64,000 bases of DNA, from the NCBI GenBank assembly GCA_020725885.1, contig DYEA01000007.1:62001-126000 (forward strand), read 5' to 3'. Each line of letters begins with the position of its first letter. The first letter of the stretch is position 1. The translations under genes and the position numbers were made by a program. Source of the DNA: Slackia sp. (GTDB lineage: Bacteria; Actinomycetota; Coriobacteriia; Anaerosomatales; Anaerosomataceae). This document shows, piece by piece, positions 8,748-17,156 of this stretch. The notes beneath the pieces were generated by a model. That model was not told the DNA's origin, did no database searches, and saw only the letters and a list, made by a program, of their open reading frames with translations.

Positions 8748-9404
8748 GTGCCGAGCCACACGATCGAAGAGTACCTGGAAGCCATCTACAAGCTCACCGC
8801 GAAAGGCCCGGCGCGGCCTGCGCGGATCGCGGAGGCGCTCGGCGTGTCCGGGCCCACGGTCACTGCGACGCTGCGCCGGCTCGACCGCGACGGCTTCGTG
8901 ACCCGGCCTGGCGGGCTCGTCGCGTTGACGGACAAGGGGCGCCGGGCCGCCCTCGACGTCGTCCGCAGGCATCGCGTCGCGGAGCGGTTCTTGGCCGACG
9001 TCCTGAAGCTCCCATGGGAAGACGTGCACGAAGAGGCCTGCAGGCTCGAGCATGCGCTCTCGCCCAAAGTCGTCGCTGCTTTGGAGGCGCTGCTCGAGAA
9101 TCCTGAGACCTGCCCGCACGGCCACCCGATCCCGGCCGAGGACGGCCAGGTGGAGGTCCCGGAGGGCGTGCCGCTGGCGAGCCTGGCCGCCGGGACGGCA
9201 GCGGTCGTCGTAAGAGTGGACGAGGACGACGAAGGGCTCCTCGGCTACCTCGCCTCTCTCGGGCTGTTCCCTGGAACGCGCCTGGTGCTGCTCGACGTCT
9301 CGCCGTTCGACGGGGCTTTGCTCGTCGAGTCTGGCCTCACCCGGTTCGCCTTGAGCAGGGAGGCGGCGGCGAAGATCGTGGCTCTGCCTGCAGCGGACTC
9401 CTGA
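8748..9404 (+). CDS. DtxR/MntR-family metal-dependent regulator with FeoA-like domain
   Basis: 218 residues. An N-terminal winged helix (SHTIEEYLEAIYKL, then a recognition helix in GVSGPTVTATLRRLDRDGFV) is followed by the metal-binding dimerisation domain. Its CRLEHALS carries the Cys/Glu/His ligands typical of DtxR and IdeR. The C-terminal 80 residues form an SH3-like FeoA domain (GTAAVVVRV ... LLGYLASLGLFPGTRL). It should repress iron or manganese genes when metal is plentiful. The GTG at 8748 is preferred over longer frames because GAGGAG lies 7 bases upstream. No metal transporter lies nearby. Confidence 0.88.
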   Translation: MPSHTIEEYLEAIYKLTAKGPARPARIAEALGVSGPTVTATLRRLDRDGFVTRPGGLVALTDKGRRAALDVVRRHRVAERFLADVLKLPWEDVHEEACRLEHALSPKVVAALEALLENPETCPHGHPIPAEDGQVEVPEGVPLASLAAGTAAVVVRVDEDDEGLLGYLASLGLFPGTRLVLLDVSPFDGALLVESGLTRFALSREAAAKIVALPAADS

Positions 9405-9441
9405 CCGCGGCGACCGGGCCTGCTCACGTGTCAGACCCTCC

Positions 9442-9470
9442 TTGTATATCGAACATGTGTTCGATATACT
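9442..9470 (+). promoter_or_regulatory. LexA (SOS) box within a sigma-70-type promoter
   Basis: CGAACATGTGTTCG at 9450-9463 is a perfect Gram-positive/actinobacterial LexA box (CGAAC-N4-GTTCG). It is the core of a longer perfect palindrome, 9445-9468 (10-base arms, ATGT centre). It fills the spacer between TTGTAT (9442-9447) and TATACT (9465-9470), which are 17 bases apart, so bound LexA would directly block RNA polymerase. Controls the 9540 gene and dnaE2. Confidence 0.93.
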
Positions 9471-9476
9471 GGCCGT

Positions 9477-9515
9477 GCCGGACGCAGACCCCTTACGGCT
9501 CCTTCTGCGTCCGGC
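9477..9515 (+). other. 5'-end hairpin of the SOS transcript
   Basis: GCCGGACGCAGA (9477-9488) and its exact complement (9504-9515) form a 12-bp stem with a 15-base loop. It begins at the predicted transcription start, 7 bases after the -10, and ends 12 bases before the AAGGAGG ribosome site. No U-tract follows, so a terminator is less likely than a 5' stabilising or translation-modulating element. Confidence 0.55.
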
Positions 9516-9539
9516 GCACCGTCTGCAAGGAGGCCTGGC

Positions 9540-9956
9540 GTGGGACGGCATCACGCGATCAAGCAGTACCGGCCGGCAGAACGCCTCGGGCAGCCGCTCG
9601 ACCTGTTCACTGAGCAGACGTCGCGGTCCTCGGTGATCCTGGAGCTTCTGAAGAGCCCCTGGATCGTCCGCGGCGCCCAGCTCGCGCGGGGCCCGCTCGG
9701 CGCCGGCAAGCGGCGCGAAGAGCCCGTCGAGGTCGCGTGGGACGGTTCGAAGGGCGCGCCTGCCGCTTTCGTGTGGAACGGCTCCCGCTACCGCGTCGAT
9801 GCGCTCGTGCAGTCCTGGTCCGTCGAGCGCGCCTGGTGGGACCCCCGCGCCCGCACGAGCAGGCGGTGCTTCCGCGTCTTGGCCCGCGACGGGCTGTACG
9901 ACCTCGCGTTCGACCGCACGGAGGGCCGCTGGCTGCTCGTCGGGATCGTCGACTGA
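9540..9956 (+). CDS. ImuB C-terminal-like small protein (DUF6504-like), candidate DnaE2 adapter
   Basis: 138 residues, first gene of the LexA-controlled operon; GTG start with AAGGAGG 5 bases upstream. Residues 18-23 read QPLDLF, matching the hexapeptide sliding-clamp motif Q-x-L-x-L-F. Residues 76-138 (APAAFVWNGSRYRV, then WSVERAWWDPR, then GRWLLVGIVD) resemble the conserved end of ImuB, where G-W-W and R-x-Y/F-x-V precede a G-x-W-x-L-x-G tail. There is no Y-family polymerase palm or active site. It probably matches the family called DUF6504, found near DnaE2 in actinobacteria. Recruitment of DnaE2 to the clamp is inferred. dnaE2 begins 7 bases after its stop. Confidence 0.82.
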   Translation: MGRHHAIKQYRPAERLGQPLDLFTEQTSRSSVILELLKSPWIVRGAQLARGPLGAGKRREEPVEVAWDGSKGAPAAFVWNGSRYRVDALVQSWSVERAWWDPRARTSRRCFRVLARDGLYDLAFDRTEGRWLLVGIVD

Positions 9957-9963
9957 CTTCGAG

Positions 9964-12900
9964 ATGTCCGGGTTCGTCCACCTCCACGTCCACTCGAGCT
10001 TCAGCTTCATGGACGGCGCTGCCCGCATCGACGATCTCGTCGAGCGCGCCGCCCGCCTCGGCATGCCCGCGCTCGCGCTCACCGACCACCAGGGGCTGTA
10101 CGGGGCAGTCCGGTTCTACCAGGCCGCGAAGAAAGCCGGCGTCAAGCCCATCGTCGGCGCAGAGGTCGTCGTGGAGCCGGCCGGCTGCTCCGGAGACGAG
10201 GGCGATGCGCCGCCCCGAGAGCGCCTCGCAGCCCCTCCGCCTGCGGGGTTCGGCCGAGCGGCAGCGCAGGGGTTCCACCTCACGCTCTTGGCCAAGGACC
10301 GCCGCGGCTACGAGAACCTCTGCTCGCTTCTGACGAGGATGCACCTCGGCCGGACGGGCACCCCATCGGTCGCCGGCCTCGAAGACCTCGCGCGCTGCTC
10401 CGAGGGGCTCATCGGGCTGTCGGGATGCCCGTACGGGGAAGCCGGGGCAGCAGTGCTCGCGGGGCAGACGGGGAGGGCGGAACGCGCGCTCCGCTCGCTC
10501 GCGAGGTGCTTCGCGCCAGGCGACTTCTACGTGGAGCTCATGAACCTCCTCGTCCCCGAGAGCCCCCGCTACGTCGCGACGCTCGCGACCCTCGCGGAAC
10601 GCCTCGGGCTTCCGGTCGTCGCCACCAACGACGTGCACTACGTCGAGCGGCGCGATTTCCGCCTCCACGACGTGCTCGCGGCGGCAGCGGCCCGCACCGG
10701 CCTCCCCGGACCGTACGACCGCCAGAACGCCGAGCTGTGGCTCAAGCCCGCTTCTGAGATGCGGCGGCTGTTCGCGAGCGTCCCGCGCGCGTGCGACGCG
10801 ACGTGGGAGATCGCCGAGCGCTGCGACCTCGACTTAGGGCTTGGGACGTTCCACTTCCCAAGCGTCGAGGTCCCTCGCGGCGAGACGCCGTACTCCGTGC
10901 TGGCCAAAGCGGCGTGGAGCGGGCTCGAGACGCGGTACCGCCCGCTGACGCCCGCCGCGGTGGCCCGGCTCGAGCGCGAGCTCGCCGCCATCCAGCAGAT
11001 GGGCTTCGCCGAGTACTTCTTGGTGGTCAAAGACATCGTGGACTTCGCGCGCTCGCGCGGGATCCGTGCGACGGGACGGGGGAGCGCAGGCGACAGCATC
11101 GTCGCGTACGCGCTCGGCATCACCGACGCCGACCCGATCCGCTACGACCTTCTCTTCGAGCGCTTCTTGAATCCTGCACGGCGGCAGATGCCCGACATCG
11201 ACGTCGACTTCGACTCGAGGCGGCGCGACGAGGTGGTGGCGTACATCTACCGCCGCTTCGGGGACGACCACGTGGCGATGGTCGCCACCGTGCAGACGAT
11301 GGGGGTGCGCGGCGCGGTCCGCACCGCCGCCCGGGCGCTCGGGTTTGCACCGCGAGAGGTCGACGCGCTGTCGCGCAACCTGCCGTGGACGAGCGCGAGC
11401 AGGCTTCGCGAGGTGCTCGAGACGTACCCGGAGTGCAAAGGCCATCCGCTCCTCGATACCGAGCGCTACGGGCTTTTGATCGAGATCGCCGAGGAGCTCG
11501 ACGGGTTCCCGATGCACTTAGGCACGCACCTCGGCGGCTTCATCATCACCAAAGAGCCGGTGTGGACCTGGACGCCTTTGCAGATCGCCGGCAAAGGCGT
11601 GGCCGTCGCGCAGTACGACAAGGACGACGTCGAGGCGCTCGGGCTCGTGAAGATGGACATCTTGGGGCTCCGGATGCACTCCGCGATCAGCGACGCAGTC
11701 GCGCTCGCGCGCGCACGCGTCGGCGAGGACGCGGTGCCTGAGCCGTTCGAGCTTCCGCACGACGACCCGGCCGTCTACGAGATGATCGCGAGAGGGGACA
11801 CCGTCGGCGTCTTCCAGCTCGAGTCGAGCGGGCAGCGCAACCTCGCCACGCGGCTGAAGCAGCGCGACTTCTCGGACGTCATCGCGGCGATCTCGCTGTT
11901 CCGCCCTGGTCCGCTGGAGGCCGAGATGATCGCGCCGTTCATCCGGAGGCGTCACGGCCTCGAGGCCGTGACGGTCCCGCATCCCGCGATGGCGGGGGTC
12001 CTGCGCGACAGCTACGGCGTGATCCTCTACCAGGAGCAGGTGCTCCGCGTCGCCGAGGCGGTCGCGGGGTTCTCGCTCGCCGAAGCCGACCTCTTGCGGC
12101 GCGCGATGACGAAGGACCGCTCCCGCGCAGAGATGGAGGCGCTGCGCGAGCGGTTCGTCGAAGCCGCCGTTGCGCGCGGCGTCGAGCGCAGCGTCGCCCA
12201 CGAGGTGTTCCGCCAGATGCAAGGGTTCGCCGCGTACGGGTTCTGCAAGGCGCACGCGGCGTGCTTCGCGGTCATCTCGTACGCGAGCGCGTGGCTGAAG
12301 CGCTACTTCCCGGCCGAGTTCGCGTGCGCGATCCTCAACAATCAGCCGATGGGCTTCTACACGCCGAGGGCAGTGCTGAACGACGCCCGCCGGCACGGCG
12401 TCGCCGTCTTGCCGCCGCACGTGAACCGCTCCCGGGCCGAGCACTCCGTCGAGGACGGAGGGCGTGCCATCCGCATCGGGCTGAAAGACGTCTGCGGCAT
12501 CACGCAGCGCACGCTCGACGCGATCGCGCGCGAGCAGAAGCGCCGGCCGTTCCTCGACCTCGCAGACTTCTTGCGGCGGACGCGGGTCGAGCTGCCGGAA
12601 GCCGAGAGCCTCGTCCGCGTCGGAGCGCTGGACGGCCTCGGCGTGACCGACGCAGGCCGTCCGCCCACCCGCGACGAGATGCTCGCCGCGCTGCCCGAGC
12701 TCAAGGCGATCATCGCGCGGGAAGGGGTCGCGGGCGACGACGTGCTCCTCGTGGCGCCCGGCAGGGCCAAAGCAGCCGAGTGCCCCGAGCACCCTTCGGG
12801 CTGGTCGCTCGCTCGCCGCGTGTCGGCCGAGCTCGAGCTGCTCGGGCTGTCTGTCTCGTGCCACCCGCTCGACCTGGCGCGCGACGACCTTGCGCGGCGC

Positions 12901-13317
12901 GGCGTCGTGCGCTCCCGGGACCTGCCGGGCGTGGCGGACGGCACGCGTGTTAGGGTTGCCGGGGTGCGGGAGCGCGCACAGACGCCGCCGACGCGGTCGG
13001 GGAAGCGCACCTGCTTCTTGACGCTCGAGGACGCCGAGGGACTGCTCGACGTGGTGGTCTTTGAAGACGTCTTGCAGCAGGTAGGCGACGTCATCGTGAA
13101 CAACCGCGCCTACCTCGTCGAAGGCACGCTGCAGAACAACCCGGAGCGCGGCCTTGCGATCGTCGCGGAGCGGATCGAGCCGTACACCGTGCGGGCGCAC
13201 GGCAATGAGCGAGTCATCCTGCGCCGCGGCGTGCCGGCAGGCCCGCTCGGGCCTCACCGCGGGACCGCCAGCGCCCCTGAGGACGCCGCTGGCGCCGTCG
13301 TCGACTCGACCGCTTAG
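9964..13317 (+). CDS. dnaE2: Error-prone DNA polymerase III alpha-type subunit DnaE2 (ImuC)
   Basis: 1117 residues, the DnaE2 size class rather than the longer replicative DnaE1. An N-terminal PHP domain (HLHVHSSFSFMDGA, LTDHQGLYGA) is followed by the C-family polymerase core with the catalytic PDIDVDF at 410-416, TGRGSAGDSIVAYALGIT just before it, and finally an OB fold (RSGKRTCFLTLEDAEG). DnaE2 carries out mutagenic translesion synthesis after DNA damage. The ATG at 9964 has a weak ribosome site, suggesting coupling to the upstream adapter gene under the same LexA box. Its stop overlaps the convergent dinB stop (shared TTAG). Confidence 0.93.
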   Translation: MSGFVHLHVHSSFSFMDGAARIDDLVERAARLGMPALALTDHQGLYGAVRFYQAAKKAGVKPIVGAEVVVEPAGCSGDEGDAPPRERLAAPPPAGFGRAAAQGFHLTLLAKDRRGYENLCSLLTRMHLGRTGTPSVAGLEDLARCSEGLIGLSGCPYGEAGAAVLAGQTGRAERALRSLARCFAPGDFYVELMNLLVPESPRYVATLATLAERLGLPVVATNDVHYVERRDFRLHDVLAAAAARTGLPGPYDRQNAELWLKPASEMRRLFASVPRACDATWEIAERCDLDLGLGTFHFPSVEVPRGETPYSVLAKAAWSGLETRYRPLTPAAVARLERELAAIQQMGFAEYFLVVKDIVDFARSRGIRATGRGSAGDSIVAYALGITDADPIRYDLLFERFLNPARRQMPDIDVDFDSRRRDEVVAYIYRRFGDDHVAMVATVQTMGVRGAVRTAARALGFAPREVDALSRNLPWTSASRLREVLETYPECKGHPLLDTERYGLLIEIAEELDGFPMHLGTHLGGFIITKEPVWTWTPLQIAGKGVAVAQYDKDDVEALGLVKMDILGLRMHSAISDAVALARARVGEDAVPEPFELPHDDPAVYEMIARGDTVGVFQLESSGQRNLATRLKQRDFSDVIAAISLFRPGPLEAEMIAPFIRRRHGLEAVTVPHPAMAGVLRDSYGVILYQEQVLRVAEAVAGFSLAEADLLRRAMTKDRSRAEMEALRERFVEAAVARGVERSVAHEVFRQMQGFAAYGFCKAHAACFAVISYASAWLKRYFPAEFACAILNNQPMGFYTPRAVLNDARRHGVAVLPPHVNRSRAEHSVEDGGRAIRIGLKDVCGITQRTLDAIAREQKRRPFLDLADFLRRTRVELPEAESLVRVGALDGLGVTDAGRPPTRDEMLAALPELKAIIAREGVAGDDVLLVAPGRAKAAECPEHPSGWSLARRVSAELELLGLSVSCHPLDLARDDLARRGVVRSRDLPGVADGTRVRVAGVRERAQTPPTRSGKRTCFLTLEDAEGLLDVVVFEDVLQQVGDVIVNNRAYLVEGTLQNNPERGLAIVAERIEPYTVRAHGNERVILRRGVPAGPLGPHRGTASAPEDAAGAVVDSTA

Positions 13318-14534
13318 CGCTTCGGCCGCTTCGGCTTGAACCCCCGCTGGACGGCCGCAGGCCCGAAGCGGGACCTGATCTCGTCCAAGTTCCTGGCTAA
13401 GGACTGCTCCCGAACCCGTGCGGCTTCGCTCGCGTCGTCACCGAACAGCCCCATCTGCACGGCCGGCTCGCACAAGCCGGACGCCCCGAACCCGAGCAGC
13501 CGGATCCGCGGACCCGCGACCGCTACCTTCCTGAACAGCTCCACGGCGATCGGAAGCATGTCCCGCCCCAGGTCCGTGGGCTGCTCGACCGTCGCTTGCA
13601 CGCTCCGCGTCGTCATGTCCGCGAACCTCACCTTCACCGTCAGGGTCCGGCATGCGAGCCCGCGTGCACGCAACCGCGACGCGACCTTCTCGACGAGGCC
13701 GCTTAACCGGGACTCCGCTTCGTCGCGGGTCAGGTCATGCTCGAAGGTGACCTCGTTCGAGACGCTCTTCACGGTGCGCTCCACGACGACGGGCCTGGGG
13801 TCGACGCCGCGCGCTCGCTGGACCGCCACGGGTCCGAAGGCGCCGAGAGCTTCGCGCGCGACCGCAGGATCGAGTTCTGCGAGCTCGCCTAAGGTCGTCA
13901 CGCCGAACCGCGCGAGGCGCTTCTGCGCAGCCGGGCCGATACCGCCAAGCGCGCCCACGGGCAGGGGAGCGAGGAACGCGGCTTCCGTGCCCGGCTCCAC
14001 GACGACCAGGCCCCCGGGCTTCTCCTGGTCGGAGGCGATCTTCGCGACGCACTTCGAGGTAGCGACGCCGATGGAGCACGAAAGCCCCATCCGGCCCACC
14101 GCGTCCTGGATGCGCCTCGCGACGGCAGCCGGATGCTCGCCGCTCTCGCCTGGCGTGACGTCCAGATACGCCTCGTCGATCGATGCGTTCTCCACCAGAG
14201 GGGTCACCGACGAGAAGATCTCGCGCACCGCCCGCGCGACCTCAGCGTAACGCTCGAAGCGCGGACGCAGCCATACCGCGCCTGGGCACAATCGGGCGGC
14301 CGTCGCAGAAGGCATGGCCGAGCGCACGCCGAAGACGCGCGCCTCGTACGAAGCGGTCGAGACGACTCCGCGAGAATCCGGGCTTCCGCCCACGATCACG
14401 GGCCGACCGCGAAGCGCGGGGTCGTCAAGCTGCTCGACAGCAGCGAAGAACGCGTCCATGTCGACGTGCAGCACGGCACGACCGGACCACGCCTTCGCGC
14501 CGCTCGACTGTCCCTTCGCCTGTTCCGCTGCCAT
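13314..14534 (-). CDS. dinB: DNA polymerase IV (Y family)
   Basis: 406 residues. Catalytic residues are seen in HVDMDAFFAAVE (D25) and ASIDEAYLD (D120, E121); YEARVFGVRSAMP is typical of the finger domain, and the little-finger domain follows from about 245. A clamp-binding pentapeptide QMGLF lies at 360-364. All features point to an active translesion polymerase, not an inactive ImuB. It is read convergently to dnaE2 and its stop overlaps that gene by 4 bases. No LexA box was found in the 60-base gap upstream, shared with nfo. Confidence 0.95.
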   Translation of the reverse strand: MAAEQAKGQSSGAKAWSGRAVLHVDMDAFFAAVEQLDDPALRGRPVIVGGSPDSRGVVSTASYEARVFGVRSAMPSATAARLCPGAVWLRPRFERYAEVARAVREIFSSVTPLVENASIDEAYLDVTPGESGEHPAAVARRIQDAVGRMGLSCSIGVATSKCVAKIASDQEKPGGLVVVEPGTEAAFLAPLPVGALGGIGPAAQKRLARFGVTTLGELAELDPAVAREALGAFGPVAVQRARGVDPRPVVVERTVKSVSNEVTFEHDLTRDEAESRLSGLVEKVASRLRARGLACRTLTVKVRFADMTTRSVQATVEQPTDLGRDMLPIAVELFRKVAVAGPRIRLLGFGASGLCEPAVQMGLFGDDASEAARVREQSLARNLDEIRSRFGPAAVQRGFKPKRPKR

Positions 14535-14594
14535 GCCAGAAGTGTAATCCTACGGCACAGCAGCGGCGGGCGAGGCGGAGCGGAGGCGGAGACG

Positions 14595-15446
14595 ATGCGG
14601 ATCGGCGCGCACGTGCGTACGGCTCACGGACTCGTCGACGCCGTCTGCTACGCCCGCGACGTCGGTTGCGAGACGATCCAGGTGTTCGCGAAAAGCCCGC
14701 TTCAGTGGAGCGGACCGGCGCGCTCGGACGAGGAGGTCGCCCGGTTCCACGAGGCCCTTCGCGACGCAGGCGTCGGACTCGCCGCCACGCACGCTGCGTA
14801 CCTCATCAACCTGTCGTCGGACGACGACGCGCTCTGGAACCGCTCCGTCGCGGCGCTTGCCGAGGAGATCGGCCTTGCTCACCGTCTCGGCGCGCCTTCC
14901 GTGGTCGTGCACCTCGGCAGCTCGCCGCGCCCTGCAGAGACGGCACGGTCGCGAGCGGCCAGCGCTATCGCGGAAGCGTTGCGTGCCACTGCAGGCACTT
15001 CCGCCGCGGTGCTCCTCGAGAACGCTGCCGGCGCGGGACGCACCTTCGGTTGGCGTTCCGAAGACGTCGCGGCGGTCTACGCCGCCATCGAACCATCGCT
15101 CCGGATGCGCGTCGGCGTGTGCGTCGACACCTGCCATGCGTATGCGGCGGGATACGACCTCAGGTCCTCGCGTGGCTGGGACGCGCTGCTGCGCCCTCTC
15201 TCAGACCATGGCGCGCCCGTGCGCCTGGTGCATGCGAACGACGCGCTCGGCGGCCTCGGCTCTCGCCGCGACCGCCATGCGTGGATCGGCGACGGCGCCA
15301 TCGGCCTCGAAGGGTTCGGACTTCTGTTCGAAAGGCCCGACCTGCAACGCGCCGACGTCGTCATCGAGATGCCGGGAGAGCCTCCTCAGAAGGACGCGGT
15401 CAACGTCACGCGCCTGAAAGCGCTTCGCTCGGCGCGGGACGACTGA
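14595..15446 (+). CDS. nfo: Endonuclease IV (AP endonuclease)
   Basis: 283 residues of the TIM-barrel AP endonuclease family: MRIGAHVRTAHGL at the N terminus, LLENAAGAG (zinc Glu), VGVCVDTCHAYAAGYDL, and HANDALGGLGSRRDRHAWIG near the C terminus supply the three-zinc site. It incises DNA 5' of abasic sites in base excision repair. The ATG at 14595 is preceded by GGAGGCGGAG. Divergent from dinB and convergent with the exonuclease gene, whose last 41 bases it overlaps. Confidence 0.93.
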   Translation: MRIGAHVRTAHGLVDAVCYARDVGCETIQVFAKSPLQWSGPARSDEEVARFHEALRDAGVGLAATHAAYLINLSSDDDALWNRSVAALAEEIGLAHRLGAPSVVVHLGSSPRPAETARSRAASAIAEALRATAGTSAAVLLENAAGAGRTFGWRSEDVAAVYAAIEPSLRMRVGVCVDTCHAYAAGYDLRSSRGWDALLRPLSDHGAPVRLVHANDALGGLGSRRDRHAWIGDGAIGLEGFGLLFERPDLQRADVVIEMPGEPPQKDAVNVTRLKALRSARDD

Positions 15447-17106
15447 CCCCAAGACTTGCGCTGAGCGCAGCCATGACGGCCTCGACCAACTCGTCAGGCC
15501 CTGACACGAGCGGAACCTCGAGCGGCCGGACGTGTCGCCGATAACCGTCCACGATGAAGAGCTCCCGCAGCTGCCGGTTGGTCAAAGCCCAGACGTCTTC
15601 GGCCATGCGCTCGGGTGAGAACGCCCTCCGCGCTGCCCGCACGAGGCGGTCGCGGAGCCGGCGCAGCGACGCGGAGTCCGTCTTGCCGCGCACGATGCCC
15701 GCCACGCGCCCGTGGCGTACCAACACGACCGTCGCGTCTTCCCCGCTCACTTCTACGATCGCCGACCCTCGCGAGGACACGGCTGCGCGGACGATCTCGA
15801 GGCTTGACACGCTCTTGTCCAGCGCCTTGAGCGTGTCGCGATGGACGATGGCGTCTTCGTACCGCAGGTCCATGGCTGCGCGCTCGCGCAACGCTTGCAA
15901 GACGGCCTTGAAGCGCAGGTGCCCGCCTTCGAACACGCTCAGCGCCGCGGTGAGCCGGGCGCCGTACTCGGAGCGGTCGACCGCACCGGCGCACGGACGA
16001 GGGCACGCGGACGCTGCGCGGTACGCGCAGTGCAGATGGAACGCGCCGCCGTTCAGGCGACGGCTGCACCTCCGGAGCCCGTAGTGCTCCTTGAGCGACT
16101 CCACCAGCCGCCTGAGCGCCCACACGTTCGTGAACGGACCGATCGCGACACCCGTCTTCGGCCGGCGTGTCATCACCGTGAGCGCAGGGTACGGCTGCCG
16201 CGTGTCGACCCGAACGTACGCCATGGTGCGGCCGCGCTCGTTGTCCTGGGTGAACGGTGGAGCGTACCTCGCCCTGAGCCTGCTCTCGAGGAGCTGCGCG
16301 TGCAGCCCGGAGGCGCACCTCACGGCGTCGACCCGCTCCGTCCTCGCCACCGCGGCGGACTCGCGGTCGTCAGGAGACCTGTAGAACATGCTCCGCACCC
16401 GGGACCGCACGCGCAGGGCGCGCGCCACATAGAGCACGCGGCCAGAGGCGTCTCGCAGCACGAACACACCTGGCCCATCGGGAAGCGACGTCGCCAGCAC
16501 CAGCTTACGCGCGAGGTCCCCGCGAGGCGCAAGACCGCACAGCCTCGCCGCGCCGGCTGCGTCCTCGATGCCGATCGCGAGCAGCTCGGCGACCATGAGC
16601 TGGAAGACCTCCGCAGTCGCCGACGCGTCGGCGAGGGCCCGATGGGTCGGCACCGCCGCGATCCCGTAACGGCGGGACACGTCGCGGAGGTTGTGCCTTC
16701 GCTCGTGCGGATGCAGGCGTCTCGACAGCAGGAGCGTGTCCAGCACCGGCCGATCGAACGGCTGGCAGCCGATCCGCTCCGACTCGAAGTCCAAGAACCC
16801 CATGTCGAACCGATGGTTGTGGGCGACGAGCACCGCTCCGTCTGCGAAAGCCCTGAAGGCGCACACCGCGTCACGAACCGACGGCGCATTCGCGACCATG
16901 TCGTCGGAGATGCCGGTGAGCTCGACGATCGCGTGAGGGATGGGACGCTCGGGCCGCACGAGGGTCTCGAAGTAGCCGATGGCCCGACCGGCCCTCATGC
17001 GGACCGCGCCGATCTCGATGATCGAATCGCATCCGGGGACCGGCCCGGTCGTCTCGATGTCGACGGCTACGAAATCGCCGTCGCGCAGAGACGTCGCGCC
17101 TAGCAT
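15406..17106 (-). CDS. DEDDh 3'-5' exonuclease fused to a UvrC-like GIY-YIG nuclease
   Basis: 566 residues. The N-terminal exonuclease domain (DnaQ-like) has D16-I-E18, a middle HNHRFD (D101) and H155xxxxD160, a complete DEDDh set. From about 212 a GIY-YIG module (PGVFVLRD ... RVLYVARA) resembles the N-terminal endonuclease of UvrC and Cho, followed by a Cys-containing segment and a UvrC-like region, without the UvrC C-terminal RNase H-like or helix-hairpin-helix domains. Actinobacteria carry such fusions. A role in lesion excision or 3'-end trimming is inferred. The start at 17106 is chosen because an extended -10 lies about 28 bases upstream with GGAG between; a GTG at 17142 would precede the predicted transcript start. 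Confidence 0.88.
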   Translation of the reverse strand: MLGATSLRDGDFVAVDIETTGPVPGCDSIIEIGAVRMRAGRAIGYFETLVRPERPIPHAIVELTGISDDMVANAPSVRDAVCAFRAFADGAVLVAHNHRFDMGFLDFESERIGCQPFDRPVLDTLLLSRRLHPHERRHNLRDVSRRYGIAAVPTHRALADASATAEVFQLMVAELLAIGIEDAAGAARLCGLAPRGDLARKLVLATSLPDGPGVFVLRDASGRVLYVARALRVRSRVRSMFYRSPDDRESAAVARTERVDAVRCASGLHAQLLESRLRARYAPPFTQDNERGRTMAYVRVDTRQPYPALTVMTRRPKTGVAIGPFTNVWALRRLVESLKEHYGLRRCSRRLNGGAFHLHCAYRAASACPRPCAGAVDRSEYGARLTAALSVFEGGHLRFKAVLQALRERAAMDLRYEDAIVHRDTLKALDKSVSSLEIVRAAVSSRGSAIVEVSGEDATVVLVRHGRVAGIVRGKTDSASLRRLRDRLVRAARRAFSPERMAEDVWALTNRQLRELFIVDGYRRHVRPLEVPLVSGPDELVEAVMAALSASLGVSRPAPSEALSGA

Positions 17107-17132
17107 GCGACCTGCCGCTCCTTCATGCGTCA

Positions 17133-17141
17133 ATCCTAGCA
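17133..17141 (-). promoter_or_regulatory. Extended -10 promoter of the exonuclease-GIY-YIG gene
   Basis: Read on the minus strand, TGCTAGGAT is an extended -10 with no good -35. It predicts a 5' leader of about 20 bases containing GGAG before the ATG at 17106. Confidence 0.45.
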
Positions 17142-17156
17142 CAGCGGCGAATCGTG

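Noticed and set aside
11518-13257. 579-codon open frame on the minus strand opposite dnaE2
   Set aside because: Shadow of a GC-rich gene: no ribosome site, composition dominated by Arg, Asp and Val typical of antisense frames, and the sense strand encodes a full DnaE2.
15841-17103. 420-codon open frame on the plus strand opposite the exonuclease/GIY-YIG gene
   Set aside because: No family resemblance and His/Arg/Glu-rich antisense composition; the minus strand has all catalytic motifs.
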